From: Chloroflexota bacterium
GTDB lineage: Bacteria; Chloroflexota; Anaerolineae; Anaerolineales; Villigracilaceae
Reading direction: 5' to 3'
DNA: 58,213 bases
Assembly: GCA_029782225.1 (NCBI GenBank)
Contig: JAKOVF010000018.1
Coordinates: forward strand, 1-58,213
Part shown: piece by piece, positions 50,332 through 58,213 of the stretch
Layout: each line of letters opens with the position of its first letter
Numbering within the stretch: the first letter of the stretch is position 1
Made by a program: the position numbers and the translations under genes
The notes under the pieces: model-generated
What the model was told of the DNA's origin: nothing
Database searches by the model: none
Seen by the model: the letters and a program-made list of their open reading frames with translations, nothing else

Positions 50332-52082
50332 GCTTCCACCTCCACTTTCACGCCGTTGCCAAGCTGGGAGGCATAAATTTCCTGATACACAGGGCTGGAT
50401 TGGATGAGTTCATTGTGCGTTCCCTGGGCAGCGATTTTTCCTTCATCAACGACAATGATCTTATCTGCGTGCAACACCGTACTGATCCGCTGCGCCACCA
50501 CAAAACTTGTACTGTCCTTCAACCATGATTTCAGCGCGTCCTGGATCTTTGTTTCGGTTTCAACATCCACGGAGCTTGTGCTGTCATCCAGAATTAAAAT
50601 GGACGGCTTGAGCAAAAGCGCACGTGCAATGGCAATACGCTGCTTTTGTCCACCCGAGAGATTCACGCCGCGCTCTTCGATTCGTGTGTCATATCCGTTT
50701 GGCAAATTCATAATGAAGTCATGCGCCTGTGCTGCTTTTGCAGCAGCCATTACTTCACTTTCGCTTGCCTCAGGATTACCGTAACGGATGTTATCGCGCA
50801 CGGTCCCCGAAAACAGCACGGTTTCCTGCGGCACGACTCCCACCTCTGCCAACAAGTCGCTTTGTCGGACATCTCGAACGTCTACACCGTTCCAGGTGAT
50901 TCGACCCGAGGCGACATCATAGAAGCGCGGCACCAGATTGACGATGGAGGATTTTCCGGCACCCGTCGCGCCCAGGATTGCAACAGTCTGACCCGGCTCC
51001 GCGACCAAATCCACCCCGTTCAGGACCAGCCCGTCGCTGGTCCCGTTATAGTGAAAGCTCACCCCCTCAAAGTCGACCCGTATCCCGCGTCCATCAGGCA
51101 GTCTTCGTGGATTGACTGCATCCTGCACTTCGGGGATAGTGTCCAGAACTTCGTTGATCCGTTCCGATGAGGCTGTCGCTGCGGCGACGACATTCGCCAG
51201 CAAGACCATGATCCCCAGCGGCCCCATCGTTGTTTGCAGATAATTGATGAAGGCTACAATCTGTCCAACGGAAACCCTGCCGCCCACCGACTGAATCCCG
51301 CCGGCCCAGATGACGATGACCATGCCGATGTTGACGAAGATGCTCATGGCAGGAGAAAGTGTCGCCATGAATCTCATCACGCGGATATTTCGTTCGGTGT
51401 AGTCTTCATTGGTTACTGCAAAACGCTCCGCTTCATGTTCCCCACGCACAAAGGCCTTCACAAGTCTCACACCTGCGATGTTTTCCTGTAAGACCATGTT
51501 GAGCCGATCCAGTTTCTTCTGGACTGTGAGGAATAACGGCCCCATACGCGAGACGAAGAATACAATGACAAAGGATGTTGCCAGCAGAACGGGCAAAATC
51601 ATCAGCGCCAGGCGGCTGTCGGTGACAAACATCAAAACCAGGCTTCCAATCATCAGCAGAGGCGCCCTTGTGCCTATGCGCAGAGAAACCTGGACCATCC
51701 GCTGAAAAGCAGTGGTATCACTTGAGAGGCGGACCATGAGCTGGCCTGTATTGATATGGTCAAGGTTGCCAAACGAGAAGGATTGGATTTTCAGGAACAG
51801 CGCTTCACGTAAATCCCTGGCCACGCTCTCCCCGACCTGGATCGAAAACAGGTTGTTTGCGAGTGCAAAGATAGTTTGCAGTACGGAAATCACCAGCATA
51901 ATGATGGTCGTGCCGGTGACCACCTGCATATTCCTGCCATTGATCCCCTGGTCAATGATGCGCTGGATCAACCGAGGAATAGTCAGGTCAATGACAATAA
52001 CCAGAATCAAAAACACTAGCGAGACGAGGCTGCGCCGCCAGTATGGTTTTATGAACCGTAATAGTTTTCGAATGTGCTTCAT
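50328..52082 (-). CDS. Heterodimeric ABC exporter subunit with degenerate ATP site (TM287-like)
   Basis: A 584-residue half-exporter with six membrane segments and one ABC domain. Walker A GATGAGKSS and signature LSGGQKQR are normal. Walker B reads ILILDDSTSSVD, with Asp in place of the catalytic Glu, and the H-loop His is Gln (VAQRIST), so its own ATP site should hydrolyse poorly. The paired signature LSQGQ comes from the partner subunit. This asymmetric design is well known in bacterial heterodimeric multidrug exporters. It follows the MFS gene by 18 bases. Confidence 0.93.
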   Translation of the reverse strand: MKHIRKLLRFIKPYWRRSLVSLVFLILVIVIDLTIPRLIQRIIDQGINGRNMQVVTGTTIIMLVISVLQTIFALANNLFSIQVGESVARDLREALFLKIQSFSFGNLDHINTGQLMVRLSSDTTAFQRMVQVSLRIGTRAPLLMIGSLVLMFVTDSRLALMILPVLLATSFVIVFFVSRMGPLFLTVQKKLDRLNMVLQENIAGVRLVKAFVRGEHEAERFAVTNEDYTERNIRVMRFMATLSPAMSIFVNIGMVIVIWAGGIQSVGGRVSVGQIVAFINYLQTTMGPLGIMVLLANVVAAATASSERINEVLDTIPEVQDAVNPRRLPDGRGIRVDFEGVSFHYNGTSDGLVLNGVDLVAEPGQTVAILGATGAGKSSIVNLVPRFYDVASGRITWNGVDVRDVRQSDLLAEVGVVPQETVLFSGTVRDNIRYGNPEASESEVMAAAKAAQAHDFIMNLPNGYDTRIEERGVNLSGGQKQRIAIARALLLKPSILILDDSTSSVDVETETKIQDALKSWLKDSTSFVVAQRISTVLHADKIIVVDEGKIAAQGTHNELIQSSPVYQEIYASQLGNGVKVEVEA

Positions 52083-52100
52083 ACAACTACCTGATGTGGG

Positions 52101-53384
52101 TTAATACAATTTCTGGATCTCCGGGGTTTTCAATAGGACTAGCCGTGAAAGAATCAGGGAACAAACGGCGAATAGAGTCATGGCAATTCCCAATCCGATT
52201 TGCTGACCGAGGAAACCGATCAACAGATTTCCAAAAGGCGCAAAGCCAAAGAAAGTAATGCTGTAGAGTCCCATGACGCGCCCACGAAAGTCATCGTGCA
52301 CGCGGGTTTGCAGCAGCGTATTGATCGTTGTAAACTGCATCATGAACCCAACACCCAATCCGTAGGCCAGCAGAAGGGAAAGCGGAAGCAGGGATGTGAA
52401 GGAAAAAGCAATGAGTATCAATGGGAAGGCAATATTTGCCAGGACCAGAAATCGGCCGCGCCTGCCGCGACTCACGCGGTGTGCCAGCAGGAAGGCTGCG
52501 GTCACGGCACCCAGCCCGGTGGCAGCGTTGACCCACCCATAAGCAGCGGCTCCCTGGTGCAGAGTCTTTTCAACAAATGCCGGCAGGATGGTGGAATAAG
52601 AAATTCCAAAAACACTAAAGACGAGAGCGAGCAGAATCAGCCCGGAGATCTCACGATTGCCCGCCGAGTATCTCAGGCCCCCGACCAGCTGCTGCCAGGG
52701 TGAAGTTGTATGCTGGATCTTTTGGTGCGGCGGCAGCTGCATCAACCATAATCCGAGGAGGACCGCCAGAAAAGAAATCCCGTTGATCGTGAAACACCAG
52801 GCCGCACCGACGGCCGCCAGAGCCAGGCCAGCGGCGGCAGGTCCGATAACACGCGCGCTGTTGAACATGATCGAGTTCAGAGCAATGGCATTAGGTAAAT
52901 CCTGCTTCCCAACCAATTCCGAGACAAATGCCTGGCGCGCCGGGGCATCAAAGGCATTGACCACGCCCAGCAAGGCTGCAAGCACAATCACATGCCATTC
53001 CTGGATCACGCCGGAAAATGTCAGCGCGGCCATGATGAAAGCCAGAAGCATGGCACCGGATTGCGTCATCATCAGCAAGCTGCGGCGGGACACGCGGTCC
53101 ACAACCACACCACCCCAGGGAGAGATTAACAGATTCGGCACAGCCGCCGCAAAGGCGACCAGCCCCAGGGTCAATTCTGAGTGACCGATCTGATAGACCA
53201 CCCAGCCCTGCGCGATGACCTGCATCCACGTGCCAATATTGGAAATCAACTGCCCGCCAAAATATAGTTGAAAATTGCGATGGCGCATGGCCGAAAAGGT
53301 TGTACTCCCCTCTTCCCCCGCTGGAGCGCTGATCGGGATCGCCTCCGCGGTTTCAGCGCCCTGCTCTTCAATGCTTAATTTCAT
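52101..53384 (-). CDS. Major facilitator superfamily exporter (EntS/MFS_3 type)
   Basis: A 427-residue transporter with about 11-12 membrane helices. A soluble N-terminus of about 30 residues precedes FQLYFGGQLISNIGTWMQVIAQGW, the start of helix 1. The loop 2-3 motif reads GGVVVDRVSRRSLLMMTQ and the DAPARQAFVSELV segment in the first half is typical of MFS_3 exporters. It probably exports drugs or siderophore-like compounds. It lies between the MarR gene (53 bases) and the ABC pair (18 bases), so one transcript should produce regulator and two kinds of pump. Confidence 0.9.
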   Translation of the reverse strand: MKLSIEEQGAETAEAIPISAPAGEEGSTTFSAMRHRNFQLYFGGQLISNIGTWMQVIAQGWVVYQIGHSELTLGLVAFAAAVPNLLISPWGGVVVDRVSRRSLLMMTQSGAMLLAFIMAALTFSGVIQEWHVIVLAALLGVVNAFDAPARQAFVSELVGKQDLPNAIALNSIMFNSARVIGPAAAGLALAAVGAAWCFTINGISFLAVLLGLWLMQLPPHQKIQHTTSPWQQLVGGLRYSAGNREISGLILLALVFSVFGISYSTILPAFVEKTLHQGAAAYGWVNAATGLGAVTAAFLLAHRVSRGRRGRFLVLANIAFPLILIAFSFTSLLPLSLLLAYGLGVGFMMQFTTINTLLQTRVHDDFRGRVMGLYSITFFGFAPFGNLLIGFLGQQIGLGIAMTLFAVCSLILSRLVLLKTPEIQKLY

Positions 53385-53437
53385 ACTTTCATACTCCTAA
53401 GGTTTCAAAAGCCGACTGAACTCCGCACTCCGATCAG

Positions 53438-53881
53438 TCACGCCAACATCTTCTTGAGAGCTTCCATCGCTTTCGCAACAGTCTCCAGTTCATCCGCAGT
53501 TAAACCGTGCATACAATCCTTCATCCAACCGCGGGTTTCCTTGAACACAGTATCCAACAGGTTGTCCCCGGCCTCGGTCAATGCAAGATCCACGTAACGG
53601 CGGTCCTGCGTATTGTGAACCCGCGTCAACAATCCCTTCTTGACGAGCACTTCCACCGCCTGGCTGATAGCAGGCCGGCTGATATTCTTGGCAACTGCCA
53701 GTTCGCTCATTGAATCTTTCCCACGCCTTACATAACGAAGGACATGAAACTGTTCCACCGTAATGTCAAAACTCCCGGTGGCAGTGGCGCGGATGTGCGA
53801 GCGGATCTGATTCCACAACGGCGGCACCGTTTCCCAGAAACGGTCGATCGCCTGATCTCGTAGATGTTCACTAGCTCTCAT
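53438..53881 (-). CDS. MarR-family transcriptional regulator
   Basis: A 147-residue winged-helix repressor. The dimer helices are at both ends. The DNA-binding part reads MSELAVAKNISRPAISQAVEVLVKKGLL, then a wing with HNTQDRRYVDLALTEAG. It is the first gene of the efflux operon and probably represses it until a small toxic compound binds. The start at 53881 (MRASEHLRD) is preceded by AAGAAGG; an in-frame start at 53911 would put the first codons inside the operator. A candidate operator is at 53913-53935. Confidence 0.93.
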   Translation of the reverse strand: MRASEHLRDQAIDRFWETVPPLWNQIRSHIRATATGSFDITVEQFHVLRYVRRGKDSMSELAVAKNISRPAISQAVEVLVKKGLLTRVHNTQDRRYVDLALTEAGDNLLDTVFKETRGWMKDCMHGLTADELETVAKAMEALKKMLA

Positions 53882-53912
53882 GGTCGCCTTCTTATGTATA
53901 ATTAATCTCATT

Positions 53913-53935
53913 AATAGTTAAGTATTGAAACTATT
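53913..53935. promoter_or_regulatory. Candidate MarR operator
   Basis: AATAGTT (53913-53919) and AACTATT (53929-53935) form an inverted repeat with a nine-base spacer, 31 bases from the marR start codon. The AT-rich sequence ATTAATCTCATTAAT lies between it and the gene. Size and position fit a MarR dimer site that overlaps the promoter. Confidence 0.55.
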
Positions 53936-53962
53936 TTATTCCCGCCCTGGAAGCATGTCAAG

Positions 53963-54010
53963 CCGGGCACATCCCCATGCCCGGTCAGGAGCAGACCGGG
54001 CTCCTTTTTA
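53963..54010 (+). ncRNA. Two mutually exclusive hairpins ending in a T-run
   Basis: CCGGGCA (53963-53969) can pair with TGCCCGG (53978-53984). The latter overlaps GCCCGGTC (53979-53986), which can instead pair with GACCGGGC (53994-54001), followed by TCCTTTTT. Only one stem can form at a time, as in an attenuator, on the + strand. No gene follows in that direction, so it may be the end of a short RNA. Function is unproven. Confidence 0.4.
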
Positions 54011-54094
54011 CAATTGAAGTACTTCACAAGGTTAACTTCCAATACCCCGTATTCAAGTTGATCCTCTAAGCATAGAACAGCTGCTTGATGGATA

Positions 54095-54149
54095 CCACGA
54101 TTAGCACACCAGCCCGGCTCAGATACCGGGCTGGTTCGTCATTTCGTGG
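54095..54149. terminator. Nested hairpin downstream of the nitroreductase gene
   Basis: CCAGCCCGG (54109-54117) pairs exactly with CCGGGCTGG (54126-54134), inside an outer pair CCACGA/TCGTGG (54095-54100/54144-54149). It sits just past the 3' end of the - strand nitroreductase gene. It has no T-run, but resembles the 53979 hairpin in its GCCCGG core. Confidence 0.45.
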
Positions 54150-54184
54150 TCCGCAGATCTTCAAGGCAGAGGCTATTCCCCGCT

Positions 54185-54703
54185 TCACCAAACCTGATGA
54201 ACGAGATCGTTCAATTTTCGCCTCGGCCTGAGCCGTGGTTCTTCAGCGGCGTAGCCAATCGGGAGCATGGCTACTGGCCTGTGTCCTTGTGGCGCGTGGA
54301 CGATCTCCCGAACTTCATCCTCATCGAAGGCGCCAACCCACACAGTAGAGAGTCCCAAGGCCGCCGCTGCTAACATCGCAAAGGTACAGGCAATCGTCGC
54401 ATCCTGTACGCAGTACAGGCTCGTACCTCGTTCAGCGTACCGCACCTTGGAACGAGCCGCATGTGAGCAGAATACTAGCACCACCGATGCCTGAGCCAGA
54501 AACTCCTGATCGCCGGAAGCCTTGACCAGCGCGCGCTTGCAGCTTTCATCCGCAACAACGTAGACCTCATAGGCCTGCAAGTTCCCGGCGGAGGGTGCGC
54601 GGTCCAGGGCCTCCAGAATCTTCTGGAGGCTGTCTGCGTCAATCGGTTTGTTCCCGTAAGCGCGTATGGAATGCCGTTCATTGATGACGTCGAAGTAATC
54701 CAT
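54185..54703 (-). CDS. Nitroreductase-family flavoprotein
   Basis: A 172-residue FMN enzyme. RHSIRAYGNKPID at the N-terminus is the usual FMN-phosphate-binding stretch, followed by APSAGNLQAYEVYVV, then ATIACTFAMLAAAALGLSTVWVGAF and a late LPIGYAAEEP, all standard for the short nitroreductase group. It reduces nitro compounds, quinones or flavins with NAD(P)H; the physiological substrate is unknown. It lies 57 bases downstream of the thioredoxin-reductase-like gene in the same direction, so the two may share a transcript and possibly electrons. Confidence 0.9.
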   Translation of the reverse strand: MDYFDVINERHSIRAYGNKPIDADSLQKILEALDRAPSAGNLQAYEVYVVADESCKRALVKASGDQEFLAQASVVLVFCSHAARSKVRYAERGTSLYCVQDATIACTFAMLAAAALGLSTVWVGAFDEDEVREIVHAPQGHRPVAMLPIGYAAEEPRLRPRRKLNDLVHQVW

Positions 54704-54760
54704 AATTGGAACCTCACGAAGGTTTTAGGCCTTACCCTTCGTTTCTTCTCCACTTAGCGT

Positions 54761-55684
54761 TCAGGCGGCGGCTGTAATGGCAAGTGTAGGCAAAAGATAT
54801 TCGTACGCGCTCAAGGCGGCCTTTGCACCCTCGCCGACGGCGATCAAAACCTGTTCAGCGTACCCGTTGGTTACATCACCAGCGGCAAAGAGACCGGGGA
54901 TGTCGGTGCGGTTGGCATAATCCACAATGATACGGCCGCGCTCATCCATGGCAACAAGATCTTTCAGCATATCGGTCTGCGGAACAAGACCTTTTTCGAC
55001 GAACATGCCGTCTGCCTCATATTCAGCGATCTTGCCGGATGGGTCTTTGGTTACGAGAGCACGAGCAAACTCGTCACCCTTGACCTCGACCACCTGATGA
55101 CCGTTGAGCACAGTAACGTTCATGGAGGTCTGCAGCCTCATCCACAGGGGCGAATCCAGCACATGATCGCCCCCACAAACGAGATAGACATGCTTTGCGA
55201 CGGTCGCCAGTTCCGCTGTCGAACGCAGGGCCAGTTCATCGTCACCGATCACAATTACCGTCTTATCAATGAAGAGAGGTGCATAGCTCAAGGCAGAGTA
55301 GCACAGTCCTTTCATCGTGAACTCTTTTTCACCGGGCACATTCATGCGCGCCTGTCGAGCCCCGGTGGCAACGATCACAGACTTTGCTTCCAACGTCGTT
55401 CCCTCTTTAGTGGTAACGAGGAAGTGATCATCCTTCTTTTCAATTCTTTCCGCGGTGTCATACTGATGTGCAAACGCCAGGTATTCAAGCTCCGTGCGGA
55501 ATTTGCTGACAATCTCCAGGCCGCGAATGACCTGGTAATCTTCGACCCAGGGCAACGCCAGATGGTAGTTAGTCTTGCCGCCGAGGTCCTTGGTCAGCAT
55601 CAACACGTTGAGGCGTTTCCGAATGGCATAAATGGTCGCCGTTAAGCCCGCGGGACCACCGCCAATGACGATCAGGTCATACAT
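54761..55684 (-). CDS. Thioredoxin reductase-like FAD protein lacking the CxxC pair
   Basis: A 307-residue two-domain flavoprotein. The FAD motif GGGPAGLTATIYA begins at residue 8, and AAGDVTNGYAEQVLIAVGEGAKAA is the usual C-terminal FAD segment. Where thioredoxin reductases have CATC in the middle domain, this protein reads GLCYSALSY, so only one Cys is present. The NADPH motif is also altered (VIGDDELALRS rather than GGGxSA). It therefore probably does not reduce thioredoxin by the normal route; a ferredoxin- or flavin-linked reductase is an alternative. The malic enzyme gene ends 23 bases upstream in the same direction. Confidence 0.82.
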   Translation of the reverse strand: MYDLIVIGGGPAGLTATIYAIRKRLNVLMLTKDLGGKTNYHLALPWVEDYQVIRGLEIVSKFRTELEYLAFAHQYDTAERIEKKDDHFLVTTKEGTTLEAKSVIVATGARQARMNVPGEKEFTMKGLCYSALSYAPLFIDKTVIVIGDDELALRSTAELATVAKHVYLVCGGDHVLDSPLWMRLQTSMNVTVLNGHQVVEVKGDEFARALVTKDPSGKIAEYEADGMFVEKGLVPQTDMLKDLVAMDERGRIIVDYANRTDIPGLFAAGDVTNGYAEQVLIAVGEGAKAALSAYEYLLPTLAITAAA

Positions 55685-55707
55685 AAGAAGTCTCCTTCCG
55701 TGCCATC

Positions 55708-57093
55708 CTAATAAGCGGATTCGAGAGTTTGCAGATCCATCGGATGCTCACCTTCACTTTCAGGCGCTTCCGGGATGAAGCCGTTCTTCATCATCATCTG
55801 CGTCAGGTCACGTGAGCGCTTGATGATGCGCTTGGCATTTTCGAATTCCTTCTCGTACGTGGTCTCGATGCGAGCCAGTCCCTGCTCCTGCGCTTTCATG
55901 GCGACCGCCGCAGCCTCGCGCGGGAAGACTTCCCAGTCATCCATGTTCGGCAGGATATGTTCCGCCGAGAGATCGCTGCCTACGTGGTTTGCCAGCGCGT
56001 CTGCTGCGGCATAGCACATTTCATCCGTGATCGTCCGTGCCCGCACATCGAGCGTGCCGCGGAAGATACCCGGGAAACCGAGTGAATTGTTGACCTGATT
56101 CGGGAAGTCTGAGCGGCCAGTGGCAACGACAACCGCTCCCGCTTCCTTCGCCTCCCACGGCCAGATCTCCGGCACAGGGTTCGCACAGGCGAAGAGGATC
56201 GCGTCCTTCGCCATGGTCTTGACCCATTCTGCCTGGAGCACGCCCGGCCCGGACTTTGAGAGGGCAATCGTTACATCCGCACCTTTCATCGCTTCGGGGA
56301 TGTCTCCCTCGCGGCCCTCAGCATTGGTGGTGTTACACAGCTTCCACTTATCCTTGAACTCAGCTTTGCGCATCTCAAGGTCCTTGCGGTGCTTGCCGAG
56401 GATTCCTTTGGTATCCACCATGATGCAGTTGGCGGGATTCACACCCCAGCCAAAGATCAGGCGCGAGATGGCAACATTCGACGCGCCGCAGCCGATGAAG
56501 GCAACCTTTACATCTTCCTTCTTCTTGCCGACTACCTTGAGAGCATTGATCAGCCCGGCCAATGTGACGGTCGCGGTGCCCTGCTGATCGTCATGCCAGA
56601 CCGGGATTTCCGCTTTTTCGCGCAATGTATCCAGGATGTAGAAGCATTTCGGCTGGGAGATGTCCTCCAGATTCACGCCGCCAAATCCCGGTTGAAGCAT
56701 CAAAACGGTATTGATGATCGCATCCGGGTCCTTTGTATTCAGCATGATGGCAATTCCGTCCACACCGCCGAGGTATTTGTACAGCAGCGCCTTGCCCTCC
56801 ATGACCGGCAGGCCGGCTTTCGGGCCGATATCGCCCAGACCAAGCACGCGCGTCCCATCGCTCACCACAATGACCGTGTTCCACTTGTTGGTGTATTCAT
56901 ACACCAGTTCCTGGTCAGCCTGGATCGCCCTGCAGGGCGCGGCCACACCGGGCGTATACCAGATGGCAAAGTCATTGAACGAGCGCACGGTACATTTCAG
57001 CGCCGTCTCCACTTTCCCCCGATAGAACGGATGCAACTTCATCGCATCGGCTGATGGCTTTTTCGCTTTTGCCAGTAGCTCATCGACATTCAT
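55708..57093 (-). CDS. Malic enzyme (NAD(P)-dependent, oxaloacetate-decarboxylating)
   Basis: A 461-residue cytoplasmic enzyme converting malate to pyruvate and CO2. The family features are [16 protein letters not shown] with the catalytic Tyr, [27 protein letters not shown], the metal-binding [12 protein letters not shown], and the Rossmann motif [29 protein letters not shown] near the C-terminus is also typical. ATG at 57093 is preferred because GGGAGAGG lies upstream; a start at 57120 would translate that site. It begins a probable - strand unit with the flavoprotein and nitroreductase genes, and could supply NADPH to them. Confidence 0.95.
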   Translation of the reverse strand: MNVDELLAKAKKPSADAMKLHPFYRGKVETALKCTVRSFNDFAIWYTPGVAAPCRAIQADQELVYEYTNKWNTVIVVSDGTRVLGLGDIGPKAGLPVMEGKALLYKYLGGVDGIAIMLNTKDPDAIINTVLMLQPGFGGVNLEDISQPKCFYILDTLREKAEIPVWHDDQQGTATVTLAGLINALKVVGKKKEDVKVAFIGCGASNVAISRLIFGWGVNPANCIMVDTKGILGKHRKDLEMRKAEFKDKWKLCNTTNAEGREGDIPEAMKGADVTIALSKSGPGVLQAEWVKTMAKDAILFACANPVPEIWPWEAKEAGAVVVATGRSDFPNQVNNSLGFPGIFRGTLDVRARTITDEMCYAAADALANHVGSDLSAEHILPNMDDWEVFPREAAAVAMKAQEQGLARIETTYEKEFENAKRIIKRSRDLTQMMMKNGFIPEAPESEGEHPMDLQTLESAY

Positions 57094-57120
57094 TCTGCCT
57101 CTCCCTTCGCCGACCCACAA

Positions 57121-57483
57121 ACGCGGACCGTCCGAGAAGCGATGACTGCGTTACCCCATCCTCAAGTGGTTCCAGAGGGTTTCCCCGCGGTCTGCTGCCT
57201 GTCTGAGTCGGCTATAACAAGACTTTGGTTCGCGAGTGCGATGCACTCTCCAATCTTATTATAGGTCTGAGCAGCCAGGTTTCAAGTGACGTTTGGCAGT
57301 AAGATTCCCTACAGGAGCTTGTCGGAGAGGCGCGTTTCGTGGCGCAAAATGCCAATTTGAACCGCCAAGATGATCAGAGAGCAGGTAGGTAGGGGTCGGC
57401 CAGAGAGTGCACCGCATCTTACGGGGAGGTAAATCCGTTTAGGCGGAGAGCCTGAATGAGAAATCACATCTCGTTTGGGGTAG
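57121..57483. other. Spacer upstream of the malic enzyme gene
   Basis: No gene, tRNA-like fold or family feature was recognised in this stretch. The malic enzyme promoter should lie in its left part; TTATTATAGGTCTGAG around 57258 contains AT-rich boxes but no convincing pair. Confidence 0.35.
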
Positions 57484-57634
57484 TGCGATATCATACCCGA
57501 AGGGTACGCACTCTATTCGAGACCTTCCCCTTCGGGGACCTCCGGCGGTCAACCGCTGGCACACACCGTCCCGATGTCCCCGTTCGGGCCGTGAGCCCGA
57601 CGGGGCGAAACGGCCTTCGGGAGGTCAGAGACCT
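57484..57634. repeat. Complex nested palindromic element
   Basis: It contains an arm pair GACCTTCC/GGGAGGTC (57521-57528/57619-57626) enclosing CCCCGTTCGGGC and GCCCGACGGGG (a 28-base hairpin at 57578-57605), plus smaller hairpins CCCCTTCGGGG and ATACCCGAAGGGTA. It resembles a non-autonomous repeat rather than coding sequence. Confidence 0.5.
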
Positions 57635-57661
57635 TGCGCCAGACGAGTGCTGCACGAGGCA

Positions 57662-58102
57662 TCATTCCAGGTTTTCCAGATCTGCCAGGTCTTGATGCCT
57701 GCCAGTTGCCTTTTTGTTTTTCTTAAGATTCTCGAGATCGATGAAGTTAACAGAAACCCCGTCGATCTCCACGACCATGCGTGTCGTATAGCATTCTGAA
57801 AACTCCACACCAGGCAGAGTTGTCACGAGGTCGATTCGCCCCGGTGGATACCCCAACTGAAGCATCTGGTCAGGTACAGTGAATTCTGCTTCGTTCACCC
57901 CCAGTGAACCGAACCCAAATTGATCGAGCGCTTTGATGATGTTCGCTGCATTTTTGGGGGTCATCTCCACCCAGATATCGATATCCTTTGTATAGCGGGG
58001 ATAGCCATGCAGCGCCACAGCATACCCTCCTACCACAAGGTAGCGCACTCCATTATCGTTTAACGATGCGATAAACTCTTTGAAATCCTGGTTGAACACC
58101 AT
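57662..58102 (-). CDS. Nucleotidyltransferase-fold protein (DUF6036/AbiEii-like)
   Basis: A 146-residue protein with a minimal nucleotidyltransferase core: GG at 25-26 (YLVVGGYAVALHGYPRYTKD) and the metal-binding D40-x-D42 in KDIDIWV. PPGRIDLVTTLPGVEF and the Lys-rich KKNKKATGRHQDLADLE end are shared with AbiEii-like proteins. Some relatives are toxins of type IV toxin-antitoxin systems, others are housekeeping or unknown. The start at 58102 (MVFNQDFKEF) is chosen because the core begins there; an in-frame ATG at 58186 would translate 28 residues of the overlapping upstream gene. It overlaps that gene by 50 bases. Confidence 0.75.
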   Translation of the reverse strand: MVFNQDFKEFIASLNDNGVRYLVVGGYAVALHGYPRYTKDIDIWVEMTPKNAANIIKALDQFGFGSLGVNEAEFTVPDQMLQLGYPPGRIDLVTTLPGVEFSECYTTRMVVEIDGVSVNFIDLENLKKNKKATGRHQDLADLENLE

Positions 58103-58211
58103 ATCTCCAGCGATGATATTCCCGTCGAATTTCTTCCAGCGCGGCAAGCCGCGCCAGATAAGGTTGCTCTCTCCAGTAAGCGGCATCCGTTTTTTTGTCG
58201 GTCAGCTTTCT
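58053..58211 (-). CDS. Small protein upstream of the nucleotidyltransferase (partial)
   Basis: The N-terminal part lies beyond the window. The 52 visible residues include DAAYWREQPYLARLAALEEI, then RREYHRWRYGVQPGFQRVYRIVKR, a highly charged helical tail that I have seen associated with nucleotidyltransferase genes of this kind. Its 3' end overlaps the nucleotidyltransferase start by 50 bases in another frame, a compact arrangement typical of a co-translated pair. Function is unknown; a partner or antitoxin role is only a suggestion. Confidence 0.6.
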   Translation of the reverse strand, partial: RKLTDKKTDAAYWREQPYLARLAALEEIRREYHRWRYGVQPGFQRVYRIVKR

Positions 58212-58213
58212 CC

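Noticed and set aside
1..58213. rRNA, tRNA, transposase, integrase or phage genes
   Set aside because: The intergenic regions were read on both strands and none of the usual folds or protein signatures was recognised; a dedicated tRNA scan could not be run.

Overview
The window reads as chromosomal DNA from a free-living, probably anaerobic bacterium, most likely a member of the Chloroflexota (Anaerolineae-like). This is an inference. It rests on several sugar ABC importers with lipoprotein binding proteins, an inositol route of the Thermotoga type, a membrane STAND NTPase operon, an ABC-2 permease fused to a PrsW-like protease, and many short palindromic repeat families in the spacers. No rRNA, tRNA, CRISPR array, transposase or phage gene was recognised.

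Region 1 (2-12239, + strand) is a carbohydrate/cyclitol block: the end of a LarA-family protein, an unknown ORF, gnd, a KDG-kinase-like PfkB kinase, a zinc dehydrogenase, iolG, a glycolate-oxidase-type pair (glcF, glcD), then iolN, iolM and iolO. IolG-IolM-IolN-IolO would take myo-inositol through scyllo-inosose, a diketo-inositol and 5-keto-L-gluconate to D-tagaturonate. KDG kinase fits the lower end of that route; the intervening uronate enzymes are not in the window. Nearly every longer spacer here carries a different palindromic repeat.

Region 2 (12275-14368) holds an unknown protein and a divergent transglutaminase-like lipoprotein.

Region 3 (14471-30697, - strand) is an L-arabinose/arabinoside locus read in one direction: LacI regulator with a perfect 36-bp palindrome at its start codon, YtfQRT-YjfF-type importer, an M24-like protein lacking metal ligands, a polyol dehydrogenase, araB, araD, araA, and a second importer (binding protein, ATPase, permease). 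A frameshifted GH5 glycosidase remnant lies beside the regulator.

Region 4 (30731-39423) has an ABC-2 exporter (divergent ATPase; one permease carries all PrsW motifs), an SDR/acyl-CoA dehydrogenase/APH-kinase trio resembling 4-hydroxyacid catabolism genes, and a homodimeric-type ABC exporter ending in a clear terminator.

Region 5 (39447-43973, - strand) is a DMSO-reductase-family operon, dmsA and a fused dmsB-dmsC, followed by two unknown ORFs; all three junctions are ATGA overlaps.

Region 6 (44071-48413, + strand) is the best candidate for an undescribed system: a strong promoter, a 128-residue helical protein, a 977-residue membrane STAND NTPase sharing an N-terminal motif with it, and an SH3-domain lipoprotein.

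Region 7 (48496-53935, - strand) is a MarR-controlled efflux operon (MarR, MFS, heterodimeric ABC exporter). Region 8 (53963-58211) contains a hairpin cluster, a nitroreductase, a thioredoxin-reductase-like flavoprotein without the CxxC pair, malic enzyme, a palindrome-rich spacer, and a nucleotidyltransferase overlapping a small upstream gene cut by the window edge.
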